Of a DNA stretch of 39,734 nucleotides, positions 32,279 through 39,684 are shown one piece after another. A program made the position numbers and the translations under genes. Within the stretch, counting starts at the first letter, position 1; each line of letters starts with the position of its first letter. Origin of the DNA: Bilophila wadsworthia ATCC 49260 (GTDB taxonomy: Bacteria > Desulfobacterota > Desulfovibrionia > Desulfovibrionales > Desulfovibrionaceae); contig NZ_JNJP01000036.1 of assembly GCF_000701705.1 (NCBI RefSeq), positions 1 to 39,734 on the forward strand. Reading direction: 5' to 3'. The notes below the pieces were generated by a model that was not told the origin of the DNA, did no database searches, and worked only from the letters and a program-made list of their open reading frames with translations.

Positions 32279-32725
32279 ATGTACGATACAGAGAAGGCCT
32301 TTTACCGTCATTACGAGTACATTCAGAAAGAAAACAGCCTGTACTCGCGCTGGTTCCAGAAGCGGGGCCTGTCATACCCGCAGTTCCTGATCCTTGACGC
32401 GGTGCTCAGGCGTCCCGAGGGAGCGGAACCAACGGCGCTGGCCGAGGAATGTTTCATGCCCAAGCAAACCGTCACGGGCCTCCTCGATCAGCTTGAGCGG
32501 GCGGGATTCATCCGTCGGGAACGCTGCGAGACGGACAGGCGGCGGACGCGGGTTTTTTGTCTGCCTGCGGGCGACGTTTTCGTGACCGGCATTATGGAAG
32601 AGCTGGATCGTCACGAACAGGCTGCGCTCGCTTCCATCTCGGCTGAAGACATGGAGACATTCAACAACGTGTACGCCGCCATCGTCGACGGCCTTGAGAA
32701 ACATCTTTTTTCCGATCCTTCGTGA
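32279..32725 (+). CDS. MarR family transcription regulator
   Basis: This 148-residue protein has the MarR winged helix-turn-helix: LSYPQFLILDAVLRRPEGAE, then PTALAEECFMPKQTVTGLLD, then QLERAGFIRRERCETDRRRT, the beta-wing with its DRR motif. N- and C-terminal helices form the dimer. ATG 32279 follows GAGGTGAGC; a longer frame from 32222 is less likely. Its stop is 8 bases before the preferred start of the MFS gene, so the two form an operon. MarR proteins usually repress such a neighbouring transporter until a small ligand binds. An inverted GTAC pair in the leader (about 32176-32202) could be its operator. Confidence 0.92.
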   Translation: MYDTEKAFYRHYEYIQKENSLYSRWFQKRGLSYPQFLILDAVLRRPEGAEPTALAEECFMPKQTVTGLLDQLERAGFIRRERCETDRRRTRVFCLPAGDVFVTGIMEELDRHEQAALASISAEDMETFNNVYAAIVDGLEKHLFSDPS

Positions 32726-32733
32726 GGCCTTTC

Positions 32734-33876
32734 ATGCCTGTTTCCCGTTCCGATTGTCCACCGCCCGGCAGGGCCGAACAGATAACCACGCGCATCGCCT
32801 ATCTTGTCCTTGGCGTTGGCGTGTCTTCGTGGGCCGCGCTGGTTCCGTATGCCAAGGCTCGGCTCGGCCTTGACGAAGCCGTCCTCGGCATGTTGCTCCT
32901 GTGCGTCGGCGTGGGGTCACTGCTTTCCATGCCGTTCACCGGGCTGATCTCCGGGCGTTTCGGATGCCGGAAAGTCATTCTCGTTTCCGGCTTTATCTTC
33001 CTGGCGATGCTTCCGCTGCTGGCTTCGGTGGAATCCATCTGGCTGATGGCCTTGTGCCTTTTCCTTTTCGGGGCCTCAATCGGGATGATGGACGTGTCCC
33101 TGACCATTCAGGCCGTCTTTGTGGAACAGGCCGCCGGACGGGCCATGATGTCCGGTTTCCACTGCCTGTACAGCGTGGGCGGCATTTGCGGGGCCGGAGG
33201 CATGGCCCTGCTGCTCGGGTTCTTAGCGCCGCATCTGGCCATGCTCGTCATTTGCCTGTTCATGATCGCGCTGCTGGCGGCGTTCGGGCGGCATTTCCTG
33301 CCCTACGGGAGCGAGGGCGAAACCCCGTTGTTTGTGGTTCCGCGCGGTATCGTGCTCCTGATCGGGGTGTTGTGTTTCATCATGTATCTGAGCGAGGGCA
33401 CCATTCTGGACTGGGGCGCGCTGTTCATGACCGCCGAGCGCGGTACGGAAGCCTCCCGCGCAGGTCTGGCTTTCGCGTGTTTCTCCGTAGCCATGACCAT
33501 TGGGCGCCTGTTTGGCGACCGCATTGTGCAGGCGCTCGGCGATGCCCGCGTTCTCCTGTACGGAAGCCTGTGCGCCGCCGCCGGGTTCGGGCTGGTGGTC
33601 GCCGCGCCGTGGGCATGGTCTTCGCTCGCCGGATTTACGGTGGTCGGTCTCGGCGTTTCGAATATCGTGCCCGTGCTTTTCTCGGCTACGGCCCGCCAGA
33701 AGTTCATGCCCCTGAGCCTCGCCGTGTCGGCGGTGACGACCATCGGCTACCTCGGCGTGCTTGCGGGTCCGGCGCTCATGGGATTCGTCGCCCACGCCAC
33801 CAGCCTTGTGATCGTCTTCTGTATTACACTGGCGCTGATGTGCTTCGTGGCGGTCGTGTCTCGGGCCGTCCCTTGA
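32734..33876 (+). CDS. major facilitator superfamily transporter
   Basis: This 380-residue protein has about 12 membrane segments in two halves. The N-half has LGLDEAVLGMLLLCVGVGSL, then SMPFTGLISGRFGCRKVILV, the MFS motif A loop between segments 2 and 3, and GMMDVSLTIQAVFVEQAAGR, as in the YbjJ/fucose-permease-like branch. The C-half has YLSEGTILDWGALFMTAERG and ATARQKFMPLSLAVSAVTTI. The substrate is unknown. ATG 32734 has GAGG 6 bases upstream; the GTG at 32722, overlapping the marR stop, is a possible alternative. Operon context with marR suggests an efflux role under repressor control. Confidence 0.9.
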   Translation: MPVSRSDCPPPGRAEQITTRIAYLVLGVGVSSWAALVPYAKARLGLDEAVLGMLLLCVGVGSLLSMPFTGLISGRFGCRKVILVSGFIFLAMLPLLASVESIWLMALCLFLFGASIGMMDVSLTIQAVFVEQAAGRAMMSGFHCLYSVGGICGAGGMALLLGFLAPHLAMLVICLFMIALLAAFGRHFLPYGSEGETPLFVVPRGIVLLIGVLCFIMYLSEGTILDWGALFMTAERGTEASRAGLAFACFSVAMTIGRLFGDRIVQALGDARVLLYGSLCAAAGFGLVVAAPWAWSSLAGFTVVGLGVSNIVPVLFSATARQKFMPLSLAVSAVTTIGYLGVLAGPALMGFVAHATSLVIVFCITLALMCFVAVVSRAVP

Positions 33877-33932
33877 TGGGAGGGAGCCCGTCTTTTCCGA
33901 ATCAAAGGAAAATGTTCGTGGTGAGCGATTCC

Positions 33933-33953
33933 AACATACTGTCATTATGTAAT
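33933..33953. promoter_or_regulatory. repeated AT-rich motif, copy 1
   Basis: AACATACT-N6-ATGTAAT-like sequence containing the inverted pair ACATA/TATGT. A related sequence is at 34463-34484. Candidate operator, perhaps for the XRE regulator at 34586. Confidence 0.35.
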
Positions 33954-34024
33954 TGCACCTGTTGGTTGCCGGGATGCAAACCGGCGGTTGGTAGCGATTG
34001 GAAAGGGGATCAGGCAAACAGGAG

Positions 34025-34078
34025 CTGTCGGAAGGGCTCCCGATGGCATCGGAAGGCCGCCCGACAGGAAATCTTTTT
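34025..34078 (+). other. structured leader or terminator with nested hairpin
   Basis: CTGTCGG ... CCGACAG encloses a smaller CCGATG-G-CATCGG hairpin and is followed by TTTTT just before the ribosome binding site of the gene at 34096. It could end transcription from the MFS gene or act as an attenuator of the small gene. Confidence 0.5.
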
Positions 34079-34095
34079 GAAGGAGTATCCCTTTT

Positions 34096-34356
34096 ATGAG
34101 AAAGTTGATCGTATGCGCGGCTATGGCCCTGACGCTTGGAATGGCTGGCCTGGCTCAGGCCGGATGCACCGCCGAGGAAGCCCAGCAGAAGGCCGCGACC
34201 TTTGCGCAGGTCGTGCAGGCCAAGGCGCAGCAGGACCCCGAGGGGTACGCCAAGGTGATGCAGGAGTTGCAGCCCGAACTCCTCCAGATCCAGCAGAAAC
34301 AGGACGTTGACGCGCTGTGCGCGTTCTACGACAAGGCCATCGCCAAACTGAAGTAA
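34096..34356 (+). CDS. small periplasmic protein of unknown function
   Basis: This 86-residue protein has a signal peptide (residues 1-22, ending GLAQA) and a short helical mature part that starts GCTAEEAQQKAATFAQVVQA. Two cysteines remain in the mature form, one near its N-terminus and one near the C-terminus (VDALCAFYDKAIAKL), so a disulfide between the two ends is plausible. AAGGAG lies 10 bases before ATG 34096. I recognise no named family; similar small secreted helical proteins are common in Desulfovibrionaceae. It has its own structured leader and a likely hairpin after the stop, and is probably monocistronic. Confidence 0.75.
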   Translation: MRKLIVCAAMALTLGMAGLAQAGCTAEEAQQKAATFAQVVQAKAQQDPEGYAKVMQELQPELLQIQQKQDVDALCAFYDKAIAKLK

Positions 34357-34388
34357 TCTCTCCTCGCATCCTTTCCAGATGTATGATC

Positions 34389-34426
34389 GGCGGGCGCCTT
34401 CCGGGACGTCCGCCGTCTGTTTTCAC
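34389..34426 (+). terminator. likely rho-independent terminator
   Basis: CGGCGGGCG ... CGTCCGCCG with a small mismatch is followed by TCTGTTTT, 33 bases after the stop of the small periplasmic protein. Confidence 0.6.
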
Positions 34427-34462
34427 CGCCGCTTGCGCGACATACTCCGCAGAATGTACCTT

Positions 34463-34484
34463 AACATACTATTTTTAATGTAAT
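34463..34484. promoter_or_regulatory. repeated AT-rich motif, copy 2
   Basis: AACATACT ... AATGTAAT, about 100 bases before the XRE gene, resembles the sequence at 33933-33953. Autoregulation by the XRE protein is one explanation. Confidence 0.35.
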
Positions 34485-34585
34485 GATGTCTGATTGCTGG
34501 AATCCGCGACCAGCCGGGAAATGCCCGCCGCGCCCCTTCCTCTCATGGGTTTGAATTTATCCGCCGGAAACGGTATAGACGCCCG

Positions 34586-35404
34586 ATGGCGAGAAAGCAT
34601 CTCAATATCGGCGGAAAAATACAGGCACGCCGCAAGGCAATGGGTCTCTCTCAGGAGGATTTGGCACAGCTTACGGGGGTATCGCGCCAGTCCGTCACCA
34701 AATGGGAAACCGGACAGTCCGCCCCGGATCTGGACAGGCTGGTGGAGGTTTCCGATGTGCTCGGCGTGAGCCTCGATTTCCTGCTCAGGGAACCTCAACA
34801 GGTTTCTTCCCCACCTTCTTTCGCTGTTGCGGATTCCCCTCCGTTTGCCGAGGATAGCTCGCCGGGCGCGTCCGGTGTTCCCAGAGGGATCGATTCTTCT
34901 CTGAATGGGATGGCCCCTGCCGTTGCTGTGGAGCGCGTCGCTTCCTGTGGGCAGGTTCCCGTTGCTCCAGTCGGAAGAGAAACCGATGGCCTTTTGGGTA
35001 TCACGAAACGTTTCTCAGCACCGCTTTCCGGGATTTCGGAACGTTCCTCCGGCTTGCCGGAAACGCTCTCTCTTGAATCCGCCTCTCCCCGTGAGCCGGC
35101 GTCCCCTTTACGCCCTGCCCGTTCCGATGATTCCGGATTTCATGGTTCCGATCTTCGGCCTCTCCTGCGCCGTGCCGCCGCGATATGCGGTATCGTGCTG
35201 TTCATGATCGGCGGGCTCGGGTTGTTGGCCCTCTGGACGCTTTCTGAGATGTACCCCGTACAGTTGACGGACTGGGACGGTTCGCGCCATACGGGCCTGT
35301 GGGGATTTCTGCTTGCCCATGAAATCCGCTCCTTGTTTTGGTTGGCTTCGGGCCTGCTGGCTTCCGGCGGCGTTCTTGCCGTTGGGGCGTGGCGGGCGCG
35401 GTAG
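34586..35404 (+). CDS. membrane-anchored XRE-type helix-turn-helix regulator
   Basis: This 272-residue protein has an N-terminal XRE domain (about residues 8-65; IQARRKAMGLSQEDLAQLTG, then VSRQSVTKWETGQSAPDLDR, then LVEVSDVLGVSLDFLL). A long disordered Ser/Pro-rich linker (about 70-190) follows, then two C-terminal membrane segments (about 193-215 and 245-268). DNA-binding proteins tethered to the membrane by their C-terminus are known among small XRE proteins of Firmicutes, where the tail is two or more hydrophobic helices. The effect could be signal-dependent release or membrane-linked gene control. ATG 34586 has only a weak ribosome binding site. phzF starts 27 bases after its stop, so the two may be co-transcribed. 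Confidence 0.85.
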   Translation: MARKHLNIGGKIQARRKAMGLSQEDLAQLTGVSRQSVTKWETGQSAPDLDRLVEVSDVLGVSLDFLLREPQQVSSPPSFAVADSPPFAEDSSPGASGVPRGIDSSLNGMAPAVAVERVASCGQVPVAPVGRETDGLLGITKRFSAPLSGISERSSGLPETLSLESASPREPASPLRPARSDDSGFHGSDLRPLLRRAAAICGIVLFMIGGLGLLALWTLSEMYPVQLTDWDGSRHTGLWGFLLAHEIRSLFWLASGLLASGGVLAVGAWRAR

Positions 35405-35431
35405 GCCCGTCCTTTTACCGTCGAGGTCGTT

Positions 35432-36226
35432 ATGCGTTATTTTGTTGTGGACGCGTTTGCGGACAAGCTGTTTCAAGGGAACCCCGCCGGGGTGTGCGTG
35501 GCGGACGGGCCGTTGTCCGAAGGGCTGATGCAGCGCATCGCGTCGGAGAACAATCTTTCCGAGACGGCCTTTTTGGCGCGCCGGGATGACGGCGAATATG
35601 ATTTGCGTTGGTTTACGCCGCTGGAGGAGATCGATCTGTGCGGTCACGCGACGCTGGGCTCATCCTTTGTGGTGTTCAACGAGCTTGAACCGGATCGGCA
35701 ATCCGTGGCCTTCCACACCCGGAGCGGCGTGTTGCGCGTGGAGCGCCGGGGGGAATTGCTGGAGATGGCGTTTCCGGTGCGGCGTCCCGAGCGTGTCCCT
35801 CTGGACCCCATTGCACCGCTGCTCATCGAAGCGCTTGGGGTGAACCCCGTGGAAACATGGCTGTACCGCGACCTGCTGGTCTTGGTGAACAGCCAGAGGG
35901 ATGTGGAGCGGCTTGTGCCGGACGTGGGCAAGATGCGGCTGTTGCCGATGGGCAAGGCCGTCGTGATCACTGCGCGCGGAGATGCGGGCGGCCCGGATTT
36001 CGTGTCCCGGTTTTTCGCGCCGGAGATGGGGATCGCCGAAGATCCGGTCACGGGCTCGTCGCACAGTATGCTGGTGCCTTTCTGGGCTGATCGGCTCGGC
36101 AAGGATCGTTTCGTCGCCCGCCAGCTTTCGGCGCGGGGCGGGACGCTGCATTGTGCCCTCACCCCTGAAGCGGTGCTGATCAGCGGGCGCGTCGTCCCGT
36201 ATTTGAAAGGGGAGATTTTTGTGTAG
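35432..36226 (+). CDS. PhzF family isomerase/epimerase-like protein
   Basis: This 264-residue protein has the PhzF fold of two similar halves. The N-terminus is MRYFVVDAFADKLFQGNPAG, with NNLSETAFL containing the catalytic-type Glu44. LRWFTPLEEIDLCGHATLGS is the second conserved block, and FFAPEMGIAEDPVTGSSHSM the one near the C-terminal half. Members isomerise or epimerise small metabolites, and PhzF itself acts in phenazine synthesis; no phenazine genes are here, so the name is only a family label. GAGG lies 7 bases before ATG 35432. It follows the XRE gene closely and is followed by a palindromic repeat and a two-way terminator. Confidence 0.92.
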   Translation: MRYFVVDAFADKLFQGNPAGVCVADGPLSEGLMQRIASENNLSETAFLARRDDGEYDLRWFTPLEEIDLCGHATLGSSFVVFNELEPDRQSVAFHTRSGVLRVERRGELLEMAFPVRRPERVPLDPIAPLLIEALGVNPVETWLYRDLLVLVNSQRDVERLVPDVGKMRLLPMGKAVVITARGDAGGPDFVSRFFAPEMGIAEDPVTGSSHSMLVPFWADRLGKDRFVARQLSARGGTLHCALTPEAVLISGRVVPYLKGEIFV

Positions 36227-36238
36227 TGGGAAAAAAGG

Positions 36239-36330
36239 TTGGGAGTGGAGGAGAAGCCTTTCTACAGAAAGCTTTCTCCTCCCCACCCCACCTCTTCCCA
36301 AGGCTTTTGACGCTATTGAATCCCTGTTGG
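36239..36330 (+). repeat. intergenic palindromic repeat, copy 7 (type A tail)
   Basis: A GGAGGAGAAGCCTTTCT / AGAAAGCTTTCTCCTCC hairpin is followed by CCCAAGGCTTTTGACGCTAT and TGAATCCCTGTT, the type A tail. It starts 13 bases after the phzF stop. Confidence 0.85.
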
Positions 36331-36373
36331 CGGGTGTTCCGGATATGGTTGGCCGGGGCGGTACGGCAATGGC

Positions 36374-36405
36374 GAAAAGGCGGGTTTCCCCGCCTCTTGT
36401 TTTTG
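36374..36405. terminator. bidirectional terminator between phzF and the EamA gene
   Basis: AAAAGGCGGG-TTT-CCCCGCC followed by TCTTGTTTTT on the plus strand; the minus strand reads GGCGGGGAAACCCGCCTTTTC. Genes on both sides converge on it. Confidence 0.85.
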
Positions 36406-36427
36406 AAGGGGATGTCGGACTGTGGAC

Positions 36428-37324
36428 TTAAGCCGCTTTCCTCTGGAATCTCCGGGCAATGGCCTGAACCTGCCTGCCGAGCATGACGAGGGTGACGGAA
36501 GAGCTGATGAGGATCACGCCGCCGACGAGGGCGGGTGTAAAGGGTTCATTGAATACGAGGATACCTACAAAGACGGCGGTGAGCGGTTCCATGACGCCGA
36601 GAACGGACGTCAGGGTCGAGCCGATGCGCTGGACGGCAAGCACGAGGGTGAGGTTGGAAAGCACCGCCGTGATCACCGCGAGCAGGGCGGCCATCATGAA
36701 TTCCCACCATGAGGACAGGGGCTGGAAGGTTCCCGTGCCAACGGCATTGGCGAACGCGAACGCCGCCCCGAAAAACAGTACGTAGAAGGTCATGACGAGG
36801 CCGTTCATGTTCCGGATCCCAGCGACGTGGATCCCCGTGATGTACAAGGCGTTGCAGAAACCCGAAAGGAGCATCATGCCCACGCCGAGCAGGGTAACGG
36901 GCCTGCTGCTGTCGCCCCCGATGGAAAGCAGCGCCACCCCAGCCACGGCAAGCACGATGGAGCAGGCCGTGATCATGGAAAACTGCTCGTGGAAAAAGGC
37001 GATCATGAGCAGCATGACCATAACGGGGTACAGGAACTGGATGGTGGTGGCGACGCCGCTCGGCATGTAGTTCAAGCCGTAAAAAAGCAGCAGCGCGGCC
37101 GCCGTATACATGAAGCTCATGCCCGCCAGCTTGCACAGGTCGATCGCGCTGGCGTGGAAGCGTTCCCGCCGCAGCACGAGCACGCCCCCGAGCGTCAACG
37201 ACGCGATAAGAAATCGGTAGAACAGCACCGAAGCCGGGGAAACTCCGTCGTGGATCAACGGCAGAGTGAACAGCGGGATCAGCCCGAACGTCGCGGAAGA
37301 AAACAATCCCAGAAAAAAGCCCAT
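36428..37324 (-). CDS. EamA/DMT family transporter
   Basis: This encodes a 298-residue protein with ten membrane segments in two EamA repeats. Repeat 1 includes SSATFGLIPLFTLPLIHDGV, SPASVLFYRFLIASLTLG and the block NYMPSGVATTIQFLYPVMVM. Repeat 2 includes LLGVGMMLLSGFCNALYITG and VQRIGSTLTSVLGVMEPLTA, the usual place of the conserved proline-glutamate-proline-type turn. The family exports amino acids and other metabolites; the substrate here is unknown. The start at ATG 37324 follows AAGGAGG by 6 bases; the longer frame to 37447 is rejected. It is probably monocistronic. Confidence 0.92.
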   Translation of the reverse strand: MGFFLGLFSSATFGLIPLFTLPLIHDGVSPASVLFYRFLIASLTLGGVLVLRRERFHASAIDLCKLAGMSFMYTAAALLLFYGLNYMPSGVATTIQFLYPVMVMLLMIAFFHEQFSMITACSIVLAVAGVALLSIGGDSSRPVTLLGVGMMLLSGFCNALYITGIHVAGIRNMNGLVMTFYVLFFGAAFAFANAVGTGTFQPLSSWWEFMMAALLAVITAVLSNLTLVLAVQRIGSTLTSVLGVMEPLTAVFVGILVFNEPFTPALVGGVILISSSVTLVMLGRQVQAIARRFQRKAA

Positions 37325-37745
37325 GAATGCCTCCTTATCCCGGCGGCGTGCCGACAGGCTCCCTCCCGTACTCTCCGTTTCAGGGCGAAGCCTCCAGTGC
37401 GGGCGGGGCGACTCCGCCCGGTCTTGCCTTATCAACATTGGGCTCAAGGCACAATGGCATCTTTTCCGCTCTTCCTTGCGCTCTCGTGTTCCCCTTTTGC
37501 TCCGCTTCTTTCCGCCCCGAGAGCCAGCGGAAAAAAGGAAGGCCGGGAAAATCCCGGCCTTCTGGTTGTTTCAAAGGAGCGTTTTCTCGGCAAAAAATGC
37601 AAAGGATATCCGGGGATGACGGGGAGTGGCGTTTTCCGTTCCGGCGGGATGCGCCGTATTACTCCGAATTGCCTGTCCTCGCTGGTTCAATTGTGAAACC
37701 AACAGCGTTCCCCTTTGCGGCTGCCCCAACGCTGATGCCGGGGCG
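37325..37745. other. noncoding gap with hairpins
   Basis: About 420 bases between the EamA gene and the GntR gene to the right. It holds the EamA promoter, the minus-strand terminator at 37530-37562 and a smaller CGCTG ... CAGCG hairpin at 37679-37706. No gene is supported. Confidence 0.5.
37530..37562 (-). terminator. rho-independent terminator on the minus strand
   Basis: Read on the minus strand, AAGGCCGGGATTTTCCCGGCCTT is followed by CCTTTTTT. It would end transcripts of the GntR gene at 37746-38453. Confidence 0.8.
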
Positions 37746-38453
37746 TCATTTTTTCTGATCGAAGTCGTAATAGAGTTTAAAATATTTCTTGTGGACCTCA
37801 TAGGACCAGTGCTCAATGCGGAAGATGCTGACGGCGGCTTCGCGGTTGCCGAGTTTGACGGAGTCGATGAAGCGCTGATGGGTATAGAGGTTCATGGACT
37901 CCCATTCGTAGGAATACTGGCGTCGCGGGAAGTCGTAGAGGCGGCGGCGCAGCGGAATGAGCGTCTGTTCGAGCAGGATGTTTTCGGAGAGCGACAGGAA
38001 TATGCCGTGAAAACGGATGTTTTCGTCGTAATATTCCGTATAGTCATTGTTTTTGAGAAGTTCCCACTGCCTTTCGTTGGAGGCTTCAAACTGCCGGACA
38101 TGGTAGGCGGTGAGCTTGTTGAAGACTTCGTTGAGGCAGTCGGCCTCGATGGAGCCGATGATCTGGTACGCGCTCTTGATGAAATCCAGTGAGATCGGGT
38201 TGATGTATACGCCTTTGCGGGGCAGGATGGTTACGAAGCCTTCCGCTTCGAGACGGATGAGGGCGTCACGCAGGGGGGTTTTGCTGACTTCGAGGGTTTC
38301 GCAGATGCTGTCCTGATCGAGGAACTCGCCATACCGCAGTTTCCCAGCGCTCATGGCGTCCTTGAGGTACTGATAGACACGCTCTCGGAGGGAATCGACT
38401 TTTGGTTCCTCGCCAAGGGCGGCATCTTTGACGATCTTTTTAGAATGTTTCAC
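37746..38453 (-). CDS. GntR family regulator with FCD domain, left member of a divergent pair
   Basis: This encodes a 235-residue protein. Residues about 18-85 form the winged helix-turn-helix (LRERVYQYLKDAMSAGKLRY, then SKTPLRDALIRLEAEGFVTI, LPRKGVYINPI). The rest is an FCD domain (IGSIEADCLNEVFNKL, NIRFHGIFLSLSENILLEQT, HQRFIDSVKLGNREAAVSI, FRIEHW). It is a clear paralogue of the gene at 38949, matching along the whole length with identical family landmarks. The start GTG 38453 is chosen because GGGAG lies 7 bases before it and it gives the same N-terminal length as the paralogue; an ATG at 38504 is possible. It is probably a homodimer, or a heterodimer with its paralogue, that senses a small organic acid. 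A direct repeat GCATGATT at 38567 and 38581 in the shared leader is a candidate binding site. Confidence 0.92.
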   Translation of the reverse strand: MKHSKKIVKDAALGEEPKVDSLRERVYQYLKDAMSAGKLRYGEFLDQDSICETLEVSKTPLRDALIRLEAEGFVTILPRKGVYINPISLDFIKSAYQIIGSIEADCLNEVFNKLTAYHVRQFEASNERQWELLKNNDYTEYYDENIRFHGIFLSLSENILLEQTLIPLRRRLYDFPRRQYSYEWESMNLYTHQRFIDSVKLGNREAAVSIFRIEHWSYEVHKKYFKLYYDFDQKK

Positions 38454-38566
38454 CCTCGCTCTCCCGTTTTTTTCATAGATATATGAGATTGTCATGTGTG
38501 GCATGGTTCGGCCCCAAAGATCAAGAGGAAAACTGCGGGGCAGAAACTATTATCATTTGGAACCCT

Positions 38567-38588
38567 GCATGATTGAAGAAGCATGATT
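38567..38588. promoter_or_regulatory. direct repeat GCATGATT x2, candidate operator
   Basis: GCATGATT occurs twice with a 14-base period, just upstream of the candidate promoter at 38607 and in the gap between the two divergent GntR genes. Confidence 0.35.
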
Positions 38589-38606
38589 TTCCCGTTCAAC
38601 AATGTC

Positions 38607-38635
38607 TTGTGGAGTCCGTACACTTTTGATATATA
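38607..38635 (+). promoter_or_regulatory. candidate promoter of the riboswitch-led transcript
   Basis: TTGTGG, a 17-base spacer and TATATA give a plausible sigma-70-type promoter that would start transcription near 38642, just before the riboswitch. Confidence 0.6.
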
Positions 38636-38659
38636 AGAAAGGGTCCGGTGAAGACAGTA

Positions 38660-38880
38660 GCGTATTCATCGGGCACGGTAAAGCGCCTCCGGGCCTTACC
38701 GCTTGTGGGGCTTCGGGTGCCCGGCGCGTCTGCGCCGGGAGAATTGGAAAGTTCGGTCTGAAACCGACGCTGGCCCGCAACCGTGAAAGGGGACGAATCC
38801 GCGTAGCCACTGCGGCAGAGCCGTGGGAAGGTGCGGAGGAGAGTGATCCTTAAGCCGGGAAGCCAGCCCGAAGCCTGTAT
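38660..38880 (+). ncRNA. cobalamin (vitamin B12) riboswitch
   Basis: The leader has the conserved core of cobalamin riboswitches in the right order: a paired GGGCAC ... GTGCCC segment (about 38670-38724), then the CTGGCCCGCAACCGTGA core (38770-38786), GCCACTG at 38806-38812, CCGTGGGAAGG at 38821-38831 and GGAAGCCAGCCCGA at 38858-38871. These are the hallmarks of the B12 box region. Downstream, GCCCA-N7-TGGGC (38919-38935) ends one base before GGGAGG, the ribosome binding site of the next gene. Ligand binding could therefore hide translation start signals. Expected effect: high adenosylcobalamin or a related form turns the gene off. The controlled gene is the GntR regulator at 38949. Confidence 0.9.
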
Positions 38881-38948
38881 CCTCATAACCGGGATCGCCG
38901 AGAGGCGTGCCCGAGCTTGCCCACGCGGCATGGGCGGGAGGTTGTTCT

Positions 38949-39662
38949 ATGGCTTCGCACTTGCTCGAAAAAGTGGCTCAGGACGGGACGAATTCCTTGC
39001 GTGAGCGCGTCTATCGGCATCTTGAGGCGGCTTTGCGCGAAGGACAGCTTCACCACGGGACATGTCTGGATCAGGATCGCCTGTGTGAGGAACTCGGCGT
39101 CAGCCGCACCCCGTTGCGCGACGCGCTCCTCAGGCTGGAAGCCGAGGGCTTCGTGACCATCCAGCCCCGCAAGGGCGTATACATCACGCCCGTTTCGGAT
39201 GCCTTTGTCAAAAGCGCTTGTCAGATATTAGGCGCGCTTGAGGCCGATTGCCTCGATACCGTTTTCCCCCTGCTGACCTCACGGCACATCCGGCAGCTTG
39301 AAGAATCCAACAAGCGGCAGGAGCAGTTCCTCGAACGGCGTCAAGCTGTGGAATATCACGCGGAAAACGCCCGTTTCCATGACATTTTCCTGTCACTTTC
39401 CTCCAATACCCTGTTGTATCAGACCATTGGCCCGTTGCGGCGGCGTCTGGACATGCTGCCGGATCACCCTTTGGCCTATGAACAGGCACGGGCCGCGCTC
39501 AACGATCATTGCAGGATCATCGACTCCCTTAAAATGAAGAACCGCACGGCGGCCGTGAGCGTGTTGCGGCATGAGCACTGGGCTCCCGTGCGTTTCTTGT
39601 GCCCGAAGTCCGCCAAGCTCTCCCGTGTGGCGTCGGCCGCCGCGAAGCGTTCCGCGGCTTAG
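38949..39662 (+). CDS. GntR family regulator with FCD domain, behind the cobalamin riboswitch
   Basis: This 237-residue protein is the paralogue of the gene at 37746. Its winged helix-turn-helix is at about 17-85 (LRERVYRHLEAALREGQLHH, then GVSRTPLRDALLRLEAEGFV, TIQPRKGVYITPV). The FCD domain follows (LGALEADCLDTVFPLLTSRH, NARFHDIFLSLSSNTLLYQT, IIDSLKMKNRTAAVSVLRHE). ATG 38949 follows GGGAGG by 7 bases; a longer frame from 38907 would run through the riboswitch end and is unlikely. The leader carries a cobalamin riboswitch. A palindromic repeat begins 22 bases after the stop, so it looks monocistronic within the window. Control of a transcription factor by B12 would let vitamin supply govern a wider regulon. 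Target genes are unknown. Confidence 0.92.
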   Translation: MASHLLEKVAQDGTNSLRERVYRHLEAALREGQLHHGTCLDQDRLCEELGVSRTPLRDALLRLEAEGFVTIQPRKGVYITPVSDAFVKSACQILGALEADCLDTVFPLLTSRHIRQLEESNKRQEQFLERRQAVEYHAENARFHDIFLSLSSNTLLYQTIGPLRRRLDMLPDHPLAYEQARAALNDHCRIIDSLKMKNRTAAVSVLRHEHWAPVRFLCPKSAKLSRVASAAAKRSAA

Positions 39663-39684
39663 GCGCGGGCGGGATGTTTTTTGA

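Noticed and set aside
35432..36226. Phenazine biosynthesis role for the PhzF-like protein
   Set aside because: No other phenazine genes are in the window and the family is functionally broad.
37679..37706. tRNA-like T-arm sequence (GGTTCAATTGTGAAACC)
   Set aside because: No acceptor stem, anticodon arm or D arm around it; it is just a small hairpin.
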